A stretch of DNA of 64,000 nt from Torreya grandis (GCA_037957365.1 JARHVA010003634.1:1443501-1507500); one strand, 5' to 3'; shown: positions 1 to 11,742, counted from the first letter of the stretch. Numbers and translations: made by a program. The notes: generated by a model not told the origin, from the letters alone.

Positions 1-321
1 CACTAATAGGTAATTCATCTATTGTTAATGCTTCTCAATGTGTTGATACTCCTTGATATTTGCTAGCTTTTGACTTAATTTATCATGTCAACAAAACCAA
101 GATTCAAATGTCATAAGTTGAGTATTTGAGAACATATGTAAAGTAGTTGGATAGGTTAGTTGATTTCATCAAAGGTAAAAATCCAGATGCTAAAAATGAC
201 AATTTCAATGGAAACCTAATTAACCATGTTGTTTATAATCAAATAAACTCCATGGATGAAGCTACTTCCAAATCCAATAAAGTTGAATCATTCTACATTT
301 TCTTATTTTTGAAGGGTTGTA

Positions 322-660
322 AAGTCAGTAATTGTATCATCAACACATGAGCCTCAAATAATGTCATGCCTTCCAAAAATTTTCATGCTCTTGGCCTAAC
401 CTATACTAGTACCTTTGGGTACTATTATTCTATACATGTGAAATAAGTTATACTTATTGGATAGATTAAGGAAACATATGTGGCTTTGGCATATTTATCC
501 CAAAAGTGAATCAAAATCAATATTTTGGTTGTATACATTCTAACATCTTATGAAATTCTTTTGGATATAATTTTTTATAAATAATTTGGAGGTGAAATCC
601 ATCTAAATTTATCACATGCTATGATTATGGTCAAAGGAGTCAAATAATGTCAAGAGTCTA
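322..660 (+). pseudogene. Retropepsin-like aspartic protease remnant of element A
   Basis: Retroviral-type aspartic protease that would cut the gag-pol polyprotein. The recognisable core is the segment CIINT-stop-ASNNVMPS, where the family has a D-[ST]-G-A-S catalytic loop followed by NVMP. The catalytic Asp reads Asn and the loop Gly is a TGA stop, so this copy cannot be active. Downstream, fragments resembling the flap and the 'YEILLDxxF...GGEIHLN' region match the way this protease ends in plant gypsy elements. The call rests on this motif order and on the RT that follows about 1.2 kb later in the same orientation. Confidence 0.65.
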
Positions 661-1881
661 AATTGAAAATAAATTACATAGTGCAAAAGGTTGATGATCC
701 TAAAAAAAATTGTATCAAGATACAATAATTGGTAATTATCGTCTGATGATAGAGAATGGTATAGAGTTATCATAAATCATGCAATCAAATCTGAATGATT
801 TTTAGACTATGTAGTTTGATGGTAGTTGTTCATCAATAGGTTCAAGTGCAAGAGTAATCTTGATATATTTGTCTAACCAAATATTTATTTTTCTTAAAAT
901 TTGAAGTTTGACTATACCAACAATACAAATGAATATGAAGCAATTTTGTAGTGATTGTAAGAAGTAGAAGAGATGGGAATCAAGAATTTAGAAGTTTTGG
1001 GTCATGTTGAACTTGTTGTAAAATAGATAAAATGTCAATACCAAGTGAAGAATTATCATCCAAGGCATTATAAGAATAACTTATATGATAACACTAAGAT
1101 CTTTGATGCTTTTACATTATTAAAATCCTTAGAGAACATAACTCTAAAGATGACACCTTGGTATTATTAGCTTCTTTGATGATTCCCCATGTACATATTG
1201 GTATAGATAAATATACAATTGAAATAATATACATATTGATTGTCCCAAATAATTGAAAACTTTTTAATGACAATGAAAAAATTATCTCATTCCTTGAGAA
1301 AGCAGACATCTTCAAAAATATGTTCTTTGAAGGTACTGATTCTTCATACATAGAATTTTCAATTCATATGTCAAAAGAGGAAATCTCTATTAATGGGATG
1401 AAGAAGGTGCTATGAATTTTAAAGGAAGTAAAATTCCTAAAAGCCTAGTCTATTTAGAAGAATATTTTGATAATGATGATAAAATTTTAAAGAGTAAAAT
1501 ATAGAAAGGAAGTCTTGATTCTACCAATTATGAAAAAGTAAACATTGGTTCCAAGGAACACCCTAAGTTTGTCAACATTGGAAAATATCACTCGCTTAAA
1601 GAAAAAAAGAATATTGTTAGCCTTCTCCATAATTATATTGATATACTCATGTATTCATATGGAGACCTTAAGTATTTTCATCTTAGAGATATGTAACATA
1701 TAGTTCCTCTAAAACCTAATGCAAAATATTTCAAAAAAAATTGAGACAATATAATCCTAAAATAATAGTATTAATTATTGCTGAAGTGCAAAAGATGTTT
1801 TATGCTCACATTATTTTTCCTATCCACCATTCAACATAGGCAACTAATATAGTACTATTTTATAATAATAATAGTGAGATC

Positions 1882-2450
1882 AAAATCTATGTTGATTTCA
1901 AGAACCTCAATCAAGCATCCCTCAAAGATAGTTTTCCACTACCAGTTATGGATCAAGTTATCCCAATAGTAATAGGTGTTGACATGATTTCAAATGATTA
2001 ATGATTTTTTAGGATACAAGCAAATTGAGGTTAATAAGGAAGATCAACATAAAATAGATTTTAGAACACCTTGCGGTACTTTGACATGCAAGTGAATGCC
2101 ATTTCTATTAATCAATGTAAGAGATACATTTTAAACAACAATGGACATAGAATTCAAAGAATTGAAAGATGAAATTAGTGTAGTGTATCTCAATGACCTG
2201 ATAGTTTTCTCAAAAAATTGAAGAGATCACTATACACAGGGAAATATTTTTTGAAAGTGTCATTTACATGGAATTTCTCTTAACCATAAGAAATCCATAT
2301 TTGAAGTGATAAAAGGTAAAATCTTAGGTCATACTATTTTGGAAGAATGAATAAGAATTGATCTACAAAGGGTTTAGTAGATTCAAAACCTTTCTTTTCT
2401 AACCAATAAACTAGGAGTGCATTCCTTATTTGGGAAAGTAAACTTTTTGA
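1882..2450 (+). pseudogene. Reverse transcriptase remnant of element A
   Basis: Ty3/gypsy reverse transcriptase. Visible blocks in order: VDFKNLNQASLKDSFPLP near 1890-1950, then FLGYKQIEVNKEDQHKIDF near 2010-2060, then TPCGTLTCKWMPF near 2065-2105, then VVYLNDLIVFSK near 2180-2217. The catalytic YLDD box reads YLND, so one metal-binding Asp is lost. A linker SLNHKKSIFEV...KILGHTI follows, as in the family, and then LFGKVNFLRSFVPNFAKLTKHI near 2425-2490, the usual start of the connection region. Stops and at least two frameshifts interrupt it. I am confident of the family and confident that this copy is inactive. Confidence 0.88.
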
Positions 2451-2539
2451 GAAGTTTTGTTCCTAATTTTGCTAAACTCACTAAACATATTTCAAACATG
2501 ATGAAAGGATAACTTTGTTTCAAGTGAAACAATGGAAAA

Positions 2540-2860
2540 AATCATTTAAAAGGATAAAGACTATTATTTTTCATGCATCAACATTAGTTTGTCCTAATTT
2601 TAAGAAAGAATTAATTATTTTATTGCTATGCTTCTAAGCATACACTCTTAGCAATATTCATTTAAAAAAAATGAGGGTATCAAATCCCTAATTGCCTTCA
2701 TGAATTTTAATTTCAAAAATTATGAGTTGAAATAATCTCCTGAAGAGAAACATGCCTACGAAGTAGTGAAATTAGTCAAGTAATTCAGATACTACATATT
2801 GTATTTACATTTTTTGGTTATGGTACAAAGTACAAAATTTAAATCTATTTTGACCCAATA
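2540..2860 (+). pseudogene. RNase H remnant of element A
   Basis: Degenerate RNase H region lying between RT and integrase, where gypsy elements carry the enzyme that degrades the RNA strand of the RNA/cDNA hybrid. Segments such as YASKHTLLAIFI (family: S-A-S-x-x-x-I-x-A-I-L) and a following block resembling 'IAFxSRxLxxxExxYxxxEKxxYAxVKxxxxFRxYIL' can be followed with several frame changes. No catalytic residue can be assigned with certainty. Identification relies mainly on position and on these weak matches. Confidence 0.55.
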
Positions 2861-2999
2861 GGAACCTAGTTCTAAATGAGGGAATTGGATTACTAAAGTC
2901 AAAGAATATGATTTAAAAATAAAACCTATAAAACTAGTTCAAGGAAAAGGACTATGTCAACTCAAGACAAAATAGGGAAATATTCATTCAAGATCTTTT

Positions 3000-4320
3000 C
3001 TAGTTTCAGATGAACAAGACGATGAAGAGCTTCATCTAGTCCTGTGTGTTGATTCTACCAATGTTTTCTTCTTGGCATATGGATAATGTCCTTAATAATT
3101 GAATTCTAAGAAACACATAATGGTCAAATTAATAGCTAATAATTATGTCATATGGGATGGCACTCTTTTCAACAAAAGCATTGTTGTGATTTTATTAAGG
3201 TGTGTTGATAAAGAAAAATAGAAAACATTATTGCAATATTTTCACAATCAAGTCTATGGAGGACACTTTTCTACCAGGGTAACAACATATAAAATTCCTA
3301 GATACCATTATTATTATCTAAATATTTTCAAGGATTCATATGAATGGGTAAATATGTGTGAGGCATGTCATCAATTAGTAGGTAAACTTAGGTTAGCATC
3401 ACTTCTTTTCCAACGTGTGATAGTTAAAGAACCTTTTCAGTAATGGGGACTAGATTTCATTAGAACATTGAACCCTCATTTGAGCACAAGACACATTCAT
3501 ATTCTAATAGTAACAAACTAATTCACTAAGTGGGTAGAGGTGATTCCTATTATATAGACAAGTTCAGAAGTCATTTGTAACATCATCAAGAAAAATATCT
3601 TGGTACGATATGGAATCCCAAAGAAAATTGTTATAGATAATGCCTCTAACTTTTATTATTTATAGATTATTATATTTTGTTATAGATATAACATTTCTTT
3701 GTCTTATTCATCAAACTATAATTCATAAGGTAATGGTCAGGTTATGTCAAACAACAAAAAATCTATTCATAATCATGTGCATGGTAGTAGATGAGAATCA
3801 TAAAATTTGGCATAGAAAGGTATAAAATGATATTTGTCTAGATTGTATAACTCAAAAAATTATATTGATATGTTTACATTCTAGTTTCTATATGGAATAG
3901 ATGTTGTGATTGCAATAACTCTCAAGTTACTTACCCTGTAATTATCTAGAGTAGTTGACAATCCAAATTTTGAAAGACCACTAGATAAAAGAATGTTTTG
4001 CCTACAATAACTAAAATAAGAAAGGATTCATATGGTTTAAATAATAATAAAACATCAAGTTCATGCCAAATTTCTCTTTTACAAGAAGGCAAAGAAAGGG
4101 GAATTCTAAGTAGTAGATTTGTTTCTACTCTAGGATAGTTTTAGAGAACTAAAAGGGATTCGTGATAAATTTGATTCAATTTGGATGGGGCCATTTAATA
4201 TTAGATACTTCTATGATAATAATACATTCTACCAAGCATATCATGATGGAACTCATAAACAATTTCCCTTCAGTGGAAAATATATTAATTATTATTTCCA
4301 ACAAGAACCAAGTAGTCCTC
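3000..4320 (+). pseudogene. Integrase remnant of element A
   Basis: DDE integrase that would insert the cDNA. The N-terminal HHCC zinc site is complete: two His in FHNQVYGGHF and two Cys in MCEACH (near 3238-3372). The core follows, with the first Asp in WGLDFIRTL (3446-3475) and the conserved FTKWVEVIPI (3523-3555). The second Asp sits in IVIDNASNF (3629-3655). The third residue is lost: in the segment NGQVMSNNK (3727-3755) the family's catalytic Glu reads Met. The C-terminal tail KFDSIWMGPFNIRYF...FPFSGKYINYYF (4168-4295) matches the family's terminal region. Several stops and frameshifts occur. Confidence 0.85.
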
Positions 4321-5928
4321 TTTTATACATATATAAATACATTTTTGGTCATGTTTCTTTCATGGTATTTATTTTTGGATTGTTTTTTTGTGTTCTTTAT
4401 TTTCATGTTTTTCCCCTCCTTATTGATTTATTATATCGAGGGTTTCTATCTTAAATAATCCATATAATTTTGCCTAATCAAACTAGTCAATATCTTCATA
4501 GCCAGATGAGTTATTGCTACATAGATATTCCTAGTTGCCTCCAAACTTATCTCATTTAATATTATGGTTCACCTTACATAAATGAGAATGTCATAATCAC
4601 TTAGCCTCATCCTTTTTTAATTCAGTATTCAAGAGATAATCATAAACAATATAAAATACACTTCTCTCTTTAAATTTTAATTTGTGTAAAAATACAACTA
4701 AATTGCCCTCACAGACACTATCTTTTTGGATATGTGATAATACCTATCATTTTATGTACTTAATACTCACATACACTATATTTTGACATTTGATATCACT
4801 TATTATGATGAATACCTAACCCTAGAATACATTATCTTTTGACATGGGATATCTCTTCGATGGATTGAAGACCCATCCCTTTTGTTGAAGATCAAAGATT
4901 TTTCAAATCTATCAAATTTATTGTTGAAAACTCCATTACCTAGTGGATAAAATATCACCCTGTGAAACTAGAGAATTCAAGTTCTTTTCATTCCTTACAA
5001 TTTGAAATTCCAATTAGAGCCAATTGTTGTCATAGTTTTTGAAAATAGATAAAAATAAGTGGAAATTTGATTTTTACTAATGAATAAAATTTGAATTGAG
5101 CTTAAAACCACCAAAATTTTAAGAAATTTAATTTTTTTAATTAATTATAAAATTTAATTGATAAGTTAAAAATTCATGACTAAATTTCTTTTTACCTTGA
5201 ATGGTTTTAAAATGCATTTGAGCCTCCCATGCAAAAAGTCATTAATATTTCTTGTAATTTTAAAAATCTGATTAACTTTTTATAAGTTGAGCAAACACAT
5301 GTTACTTTTCCAAAATTTGTGACAAATGTAATTTCCTTTTTTCACTTGGTGTAAATAGCAAAATAAATTTTGTGTTTCATGCAATTTTAAATTTATTTTT
5401 AGTCCCCCCTTTCTGTGAAAATCCAAATTATATCTTCACAAGTCATGTAAATGTAAATCACACTTCTGCAAATCATGCAAATGCAAATTACACTTCTCCA
5501 AGACATGTAAATGTGAAGCTCTACATTGCAATTGTATTTTTCAATGGTGAAAATTGTCATTACAAATTAAACTCTCATTTTTAAATTTCATGCAATCTTA
5601 TTTAAATTTTATGCTAATCATAAAAAATCAGTTATTTTTTTGGGTTGTCTTAAACTAAGATTATCTTCCCTTATAAAAAATGTTTTCAAATTGCATACTC
5701 AACTCTGATAATGTTATCTAAATAAAAATTTAATTTCCATTTGTGTTTTAGCCATCATATTCTAGAAGAAATGCCCTTAGGCTCTCATAAGGGAAGTGAG
5801 TGAATGAAAAAGAAGTTGTTTTAATTTCTTCTTGAGCCTGAAAAGAGTTGTACAAGAGTGCCAAGGAAAAGAAAGAAAGGATATTTTATAATTCCAACAG
5901 CCAAGTAGTTGTATAAATCCATAGATAT
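4321..5928. other. Non-coding tail downstream of element A
   Basis: AT-rich stretch with no recognisable gene. By position it should hold the 3' untranslated region and possibly part of the 3' LTR of element A, but without the 5' LTR in the window no boundary can be fixed. It holds the short 30-bp tandem repeat at 5444-5533. It ends at the LINE target site. Confidence 0.4.
5444..5533. repeat. 30-bp minisatellite, three copies
   Basis: Three successive 30-base units start at 5444, 5474 and 5504. Each begins CATG[TC]AAATG[TC] and the first two continue AAAT[CT]ACACTTCT. The third is more diverged at its end. The unit contains the octamer ATGCAAAT in copy 2. Confidence 0.8.
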
Positions 5929-5941
5929 TTTCAAAATAATA
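5929..5941. repeat. Target-site duplication of the LINE, 3' side
   Basis: The 13-mer TTTCAAAATAATA here is repeated exactly at 11730-11742, directly outside the 5' end of the LINE. The element's short A-run (T on the plus strand) starts at 5942. An exact direct repeat of this length at both ends is what target-primed reverse transcription leaves. Confidence 0.85.
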
Positions 5942-6119
5942 TTTTTTTAAATAAAAAGGGGGTAAAAACTTTATTAAAACTTATAACAATAAATTACAAA
6001 AACACCAAAACAATCCAAAGACAAGAAAGCCATTAACAACAACCTCACGCCTCAACTCCACCAACATCTTCAACAAGAATGGGTTCCAATACCTGACGTA
6101 AATCATCAAGCATCTGCTC

Positions 6120-6722
6120 CTATTCATCCACCTTACAGCCATCTCCACCTTTTGATGCCCATTTTGCCAAGCAATCAGCTGCCCTATTCCATTCCCATGG
6201 AATGTGGGCATAAGATATGGAATCCATTAAGGAGCTCACTTGCAATATACGTTGCACTATCGTGGCTAGTTGCCAGCTCACATCTAAAATTTTCCTCTCC
6301 AAGAGCAAGTTAATCAGGACTTGAGAATCAGCTTCACAAATCACCCTTCTCCACCCAAAAGCATAAGCTCTCCTCAAAGCATATAGGATAGCCAAACCTT
6401 CCATCTTATTAATAGTCTACACTCCCTGATATGTCGAGAAAATAAAAACCATAAATCCTAAAAAATATCTAGCAATTCCACCAATCCTAGCCACCCTTGG
6501 ATTGCCCCTGGATGATCCATCTATATTAATTTTCAAAAGCCAAGCGGGTGGGGGCATCCATTTCCCAAACTGTTGAACTTTCTGCTTCCCTTGTGTACCT
6601 CTCCTGACACACGTTGAAACTAGAGATAACTCCCTTATGCCAAATCTATCCAACAACTCAACGTCCCCTTTCTTTAGCGGCAAAGTAACCTCACTCTTTG
6701 CTTCAATAGATTCTTGGATCAT
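6120..6722 (-). pseudogene. LINE ORF2: C-terminal RNase H
   Basis: Ribonuclease H domain at the end of ORF2, a known feature of many plant L1 elements. The four metal-binding acidic positions are all visible: Asp in NIDGSSRGNP (about 6530), Glu in KMEGLAILYALR (about 6400), Asp in CEADSQVLINLL (about 6335), and Asp in NRAADCLAKWASKG (about 6185). One in-frame stop lies just before KMEGL. The active-site residues therefore survive although the gene as a whole is broken. Confidence 0.9.
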
Positions 6723-6724
6723 TC

Positions 6725-7519
6725 CTTTAATTCTACTCCAGACCCATTAAGTCACCATTTTTCCTCCCTAAAAATCCTATGATTCCTTTCTAGCCATACT
6801 TTCCAGAGTAAAAAAATAGGGCCAACGTACCACACATCCTACAAGAAGGGAGTCAAAGAGGGGGGATGGCCCACTCTTGACTAGAAATCTACCAAAAAAA
6901 CTACGTGAATGCATTGGCACCTCCACACATCCCACCATAAACGCCATAATTTAAGAGTGAAGGAATAATGAAAGAATAGGTGAGAGGAGTCTTCCTCCTC
7001 GCTATTGCAAAGAACACACCTTGAAGGGCTAGCAAAGCCTTGCTTTTGAATATTGTCCCATGTTAAGCATTTGTTCTACACTAAAGTCCATGTAAATCAA
7101 TTACACTTTAGCCAAGAGAATACATTATAGACTTTTTTCCACCATTGAACTTCATCCCTGTCCTCATATTTCTGAGAAATCAGCTCTTGATAACCATAGG
7201 ACATAGTATACTTCCCCTTGGGATTAGGGGACTAGGCTAACACATCCCTATCCATAAGTGCATTACAACTATGATAGGATAGAATATACTGTAGCTCTAT
7301 GCACTCTGCCTCCAAACCAAGAATCAACCACTCCTCTGGGGTCTTCCATCTAGCGACCATCACCTGCCCCTGAAGGGAGAGGGATTTAAAGTCACACACC
7401 CTTATCTAACTAGCTTCACAAAACCTCTGGGGTAGAATACTCAACTGAGGATATTGGCTAATTATGGGAGGGTAACTGTCTCAAGAGTCATGCCAAAATT
7501 GTAACTCCACCCCACTCTT
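6725..7519 (-). pseudogene. LINE ORF2: zinc-binding connector (zf-RVT-like)
   Basis: Region between RT and RNase H. On the minus strand near 6900-7030 it reads CVLCNSEEEDSSHLFFHYSLTLKLW, which fits the zf-RVT domain found after plant LINE reverse transcriptases (C-x2-C, then a His and Cys cluster 'HLFFxC'). The last Cys is replaced by Tyr. A typical tail W-x-x-x-N-x-x-I-F follows (KVWLERNHRIF, about 6780). There is at least one frameshift relative to the RT domain. Confidence 0.72.
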
Positions 7520-9060
7520 GCAAATCTAGAATAGACCCCTCTTAATCAATGTTGCTCCCTTCTTGAGAGTAGTCCAAAATGCCAAGCATTTGCCTACCAA
7601 GTCATACCATGGAATATCCCTCCAGGGGATCCCAAAAAAGTACTTGTGGGATAACACTTTGGCCCACAACCAATCTTGTTCCACACACCAACACCAATAT
7701 AGTTTGGTTGCCAAAGTAGTACCAGATAACACAGATTGTCGTAATCTTAGCCCTCCAAACCTCTTTGGGCTACAAACTGCCTACCACTTAATAAGGCTCC
7801 ACTTGGTTGAAGATAAATTCCTAGCCCATAAAAACTATCTTGTTAAGGAATCCAAGTCCTTAACAAAGCTCATCAGTGACACTTGGATCATACACCTATA
7901 GATAGGAAGAGCCTATACCACTGATTGAATTAGTTGAACCTGACCAGCAAAGGATAACTAGTGATGGGTCCATTGATTCACCTTGTCACAAAATTTGTCC
8001 AAGATCACCAACCATGACTCCTTAGACTACCAGCTAGCAGAGATAGGAATCCTGAGATATAGCAATGGGAGACTCCCAATTTGGAACCTGAGGATATGAG
8101 CCACTCTTCATTGTATGGAAGGTGGAGTGTTAAAGAAAAAAATAGATGACTTGCCCTCATTAATTACCTATCTTGAGGCAGCAAGGTAAACATCCAAGCT
8201 TTTTCAAATGTTAGATGCCTCCCTAATAGTATCCATGCCCATCAAAGCCACATCGTCTACAAACTGGAGGTGAGATTGTACAGGGAGTCCCCCTCCCCAC
8301 TACCAGCCCTAAATGGCACCATCATCCACATTCCTTTTGATCAGCCGACCCAAGCCTTCTACCATCAGAAGAAACAAGTAGGGAGAGAGAGGGTTGCCTT
8401 GACATAGTTTGTGAGAAGCCCCAAAGAGATTAGAGTACTCATCATTAATCAGAACTGAAAAGGAGGTCGAGTTCACACAACTCATAACCCAGTGTATCCA
8501 ATCCTCTTCAAAACCAAAGGTGCCCAAGACCTTCTGGAGGAAGGACCACTGAACTCTATCATAGGCCTTTGACATGTCTAGCTTGATAAACATCGCCTTA
8601 TCATTAGACTGGGTCATGGAATGTATAGTCTCTGTAGCCATCACCATCCCGTCCAAAATCTATTGGCCATCCACAAAGCCACCTTACTCCTAAAAAATAA
8701 GTGCTGGCAGCCACTTTTTTAACCTCTCAGCAATCAACTTAGATATAATTTTATAAGTGACATTGCAGAGGGAAATAGGATGAAAAAGACTCAACCGATC
8801 AGCCCCTTCTCCTTTGGGAATGAGAGCCAGGAAGGTAGAGTTCAGACCCTGAAGCATTTGCTTGTTCCTCTGAGATTCTTGAACAACTGCAAGTAGGTCT
8901 AATTTGATAATTTCCCAAAATTCCTGGAAGAACTCAATCAAGAAGCCATCTGGACCAGGCACCTTTCCTTTTTGCATCATAAAAACAATCCTTTTTAACT
9001 CCTCCAAGGATATATCCCTCATTAGATGCGCTTTCATATCCATGGTCACCAAAGAAGGAA
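7520..9060 (-). pseudogene. LINE ORF2: reverse transcriptase domain
   Basis: LINE-type reverse transcriptase, largely in one frame from 9052 to 7526. Visible motifs: GKVPGPDGFLIEFFQEFW near 8960, LALIPKGEGADRLSLFHPISLCNVTYKIISKLIAERL near 8720-8830, and FIKLDMSKAYDRVQWSFL near 8560. LCQGNPLSPYLFLLMVEGL follows near 8380, and the catalytic box FVDDVALMG lies near 8246-8270. FVDD keeps both Asp residues of the family's [FY]ADD. Two adjacent stops precede the box in an otherwise typical GW..GGGLPVQSHLQ segment. A thumb-like region (FGGLRLRQS, about 7745) follows. Family assignment is firm. Confidence 0.92.
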
Positions 9061-9479
9061 TGCAAGAAAGGATCTAAACCTCTTCAACTAAGTCCCCTTG
9101 TACTTCCTCCTTAAATAATGAAGCAAAATACTGCACTGCTTCATTAATGATACCCTATGTAGAAGAAATAGTCTCCCCGCTATCCATCACCAAAGAAGTT
9201 ATCCCATTGCCATGTTATTTGTCTCAGACCAAATTGAAGAAGAAGGCTGTGTTTTTATCCCCCTCTTGAAGCCATTCAATTCGGGCCTTTTGTTTTCAAA
9301 ATATTTCCTCCCTTAGTTCCCATTCCTCTAATGCTTTTAAAGCCCTGGCTTCTTCCCTCAACAAAGACTCAGTCATCCCCTCCTCCCTAATGAATCTGGT
9401 AATGTCGTTCAACTCCATTTGAGCCTCATTTTTCCTTTGGAAGATGTTCCCAAAAAATTTTCAGTTCCACCTTTTAAGC

Positions 9480-10360
9480 TAGTACTTGACGAATTAGAGA
9501 AGCTTAACAAAAGTATTCATTGTTGTTCCAACAGTTGGCCTACCCATCCTCCACCATTCTGCCATTCATCTAAATAGGTCCAGGTCCTTGAACCACATGA
9601 GCTAAAACTTGAATGGCAGCTTCTGAGGCATACGAGCTAAAGAGATTACCAATTTTATCAGCCAGTGGTCTGAACCCCTCCAATCAAGTATCTCCAAGCT
9701 AGAAGACCACAATCCCCCCACCCAATAATAGGAGGTGATGAATTAATCTATACGCTCAGTAATGCACCTGTCCCCCACCCTTCTATTGTTCTAGGTAAAT
9801 CATCCATTACCAATCTTGATATCCACTAAATTGAGTGCTAAAATATTATCCCAGAGTAGCAGAGAAGATGGTTCTAGCCTTGCATTACCTCCTCTTTTCT
9901 CTGTTAAATCAAGAATAGCATTAAAGTCTCTAGTAACAATCCAAGGCAAGTAAGGAAATAATCGATGCACAAAGTGGATATTTTTCCAAACAAGAAGTTT
10001 ACCTTAGAAGTTTTTAGGAGCATAGATATTGGAAAAAAAGACTGATTTACCTGACTCAATACATGATGTAACCATAGATAAAGAGGACTTAAAGGAAATC
10101 TAGGACACAGGTTGGATCTTTTGTGGATTCTAGAAACATGCCACCCCCCCCAAAGACCCCTGAGCTCCAATGCACTGACATGAACCATGCCTCCATAACT
10201 TAGGTGCGATATTCCTCATATCATCTATAGAAACTTTCATCTCTTAAAGAAAAACAACATTAGGTACTTGACATCTAACTAATTCCCTAACAGCCTTTTG
10301 TCTAGGGCTGTTGTTTAGGCCCCTTACATTCCATGAAATAATGATTATTTCAGAGGAGTT
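9480..10360 (-). pseudogene. LINE ORF2: AP-type endonuclease domain
   Basis: The N-terminal domain of ORF2, an exonuclease/endonuclease/phosphatase-fold enzyme that nicks the target DNA. Motifs in order on the minus strand: SWNVRGLN near 10345 (family WNxRG), the block GAQGSLGGVACF near 10150, and the catalytic GDFN box, here RDFNAILD (Gly to Arg) near 9925. R-x-x-E-R-I-D-x-F follows near 9750 and GSDHWLI near 9670, holding the catalytic Asp-His. A few stops interrupt the frame. The mutated GDFN and the stops make it inactive. Confidence 0.87.
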
Positions 10361-10419
10361 AAGAAGTGAGAGTCTAAGGTCTTAACCACACATTACTCCA
10401 CCAAGGTCTCCCCAATCAG

Positions 10420-11719
10420 CTTAATTCTCTCTGTGTCCTTCTTGTACCCCAATTTAACACTTTTTTTTGACATCCCCTTCTTCCCCTCCTTTTGAAGAAT
10501 GCCTAAGTGAGGAGAAGATTTACACCTCTTATCTACTTCTGCCACTGCAATCCTTGCTAGAAGGTCCACATCCTATATGTTCTATTCTAGGTCACCATTT
10601 GTTTCCACCACCATCTTTTCCCTTGTCTGCCCCTCCAAAACCATGGGTAAGACCAACTCCTCTTGAAGAACCAAAGGAAGATTGGCTAAATTAATCTCTG
10701 ATCTTGATCCTCCCACAAGCTGCTCCACACTCATTAATCCTAGGTTTACATCTTGCTAGCCCAATTCATCCAAGATTTCAAACCTATTGAAGGAGTCTTC
10801 ATCCTACTGCTCCCTAAGGGTCCTCTTCTAGCCTCTATTGTGGCTTTGAGTTTTCACCTACACAAAACCTTTAGCATCCTTGCCCTCACCGACCCCAGAC
10901 TTCTTCCCTTTATCAGCACTTAGAGTGCTGCTAGGGGCGGTTGAGGTTGCTGCTCCAATGACTTAGCCTTCAAGCATCTATGCACTAAGTGTCCATATTC
11001 ATGGCATAGGTGACACCTGAAGGGAAGGGTCTCATAGTCCAGTTATTGCACCTAGGAATATGAACCCACACTCATCTCCACCACATCAGGCAATGGTTTT
11101 CTCAAATCAATTTCCACACAAATTCAAGCAAAAGTCATAACTTTCTTACCTAAAGTCTGTGTTGAAGACCCCACCGGCCTTCCAAGTGTCAAAGCTAGCA
11201 TCTGAAGAACATCCTTTCGACAACATTCTATAGGAAATCTGGGTAGGCTAACCTATACCAGAACTTAATTTGGTAGTTATTTATAGGGATTAAACCCTAC
11301 ATGCCAAGGTTTGATAAAAAGTCCAACCTGATTGTAAAAATAAGGTCCTCCCTCAAAAACCCTATTACATTCAGCCAAGCATAGAAACATCACCATGAAG
11401 TAGTTATTTGCCAATAATGTGATCTCTATTTCTCCCTCTGGTTCCCACACTCTTCTGGCCCAACTCTCTAAAAATTGGAGGGAGACTCTCAAACCCAAAA
11501 ACTTGCAATACAATGAGTGCTTAGAATAATATTCCACATCTTCAAAAATCATATCAAAAGGTATTACCAGTTTGGGTCGCTCCTTGCACCGCTCCAGGCA
11601 ACCATTAATCTTCATGATCCGGGATCCCCCAGGCAAGCTCTAGTCTATAGCTATTATACTCTGGGAAGAAAACTCATTACCTAATGTTTTTACTTGCTTC
11701 TCCTGCCTGTTCAAGCCCA
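10420..11719 (-). pseudogene. LINE ORF1: nucleic-acid-binding gag-like protein
   Basis: ORF1 of the LINE, which would coat its RNA. It starts with a Met near 11719 (MGLNRQEKQ), reads through a stop, then continues as a clear block from 11636 to 11277. That block contains the DUF4283-like core of plant L1 ORF1 proteins (FLGLRVSLQFLESWARRVW, EGEIEITLLANNYFMVMF, VFEGGPYFY). A CCHC zinc knuckle of the form C-x2-C-x4-H-x4-C (CHLCHEYGHLVHRC) lies at 10974-11015. The C-terminal part is low-complexity and badly broken by stops. Confidence 0.85.
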
Positions 11720-11729
11720 TGGATTCACC

Positions 11730-11742
11730 TTTCAAAATAATA
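11730..11742. repeat. Target-site duplication of the LINE, 5' side
   Basis: Exact copy of the 13-mer at 5929-5941. It sits ten bases upstream of the ORF1 start codon on the element strand, which fixes the 5' end of the LINE at 11729. Confidence 0.85.

Larger units (their letters stand above)
1..4320 (+). mobile_element. Ty3/gypsy retrotransposon A, decayed, 5' truncated by window
   Basis: Plus-strand remains of a gypsy-type LTR retrotransposon. Protease, reverse transcriptase, RNase H and integrase follow each other in the Ty3/gypsy order (RT before integrase). Translation needs many frame changes and reads through many stops, so the element is dead. The end of gag may lie in the first 320 bases but I cannot recognise it. 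The 5' LTR is outside the window, and I could not place the 3' LTR; it may be split by the LINE inserted at 5942. The integrase tail and the RT style resemble the common non-chromodomain plant gypsy lineages. That lineage call is an inference. Confidence 0.85.
5942..11729 (-). mobile_element. L1-type LINE (non-LTR retrotransposon), nearly full length
   Basis: A 5.8-kb plant L1-clade LINE on the minus strand. Reading 5' to 3' (11729 down to 5942) it has ORF1 with a zinc knuckle, then ORF2 with AP endonuclease, reverse transcriptase, a zinc-binding connector and RNase H. The 3' end carries an AATAAAG-type signal near 5970 and a short A-run at 5942-5948. A 13-bp target-site duplication flanks it. 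ORF1 begins only about ten bases inside the element, so a usual 5' UTR is missing and slight 5' truncation is possible. Multiple stops and frameshifts make it inactive. It inserted into DNA downstream of element A and is younger than that element. Confidence 0.93.

Noticed and set aside
1112..1351. 79-codon open frame on the minus strand
   Set aside because: Lies opposite the plus-strand pol of element A, has no motif, and its composition is that of AT-rich shadow frames.
7563..7901. 112-codon open frame on the plus strand
   Set aside because: Antisense shadow of the LINE reverse transcriptase thumb region, which is supported by family motifs on the minus strand.
10467..10694. Pro/Ser-rich 75-codon frame on the plus strand
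   Set aside because: Antisense to the end of LINE ORF1; the Pro/Ser content comes from the reverse complement of a Gly/Arg/Lys-rich stretch.
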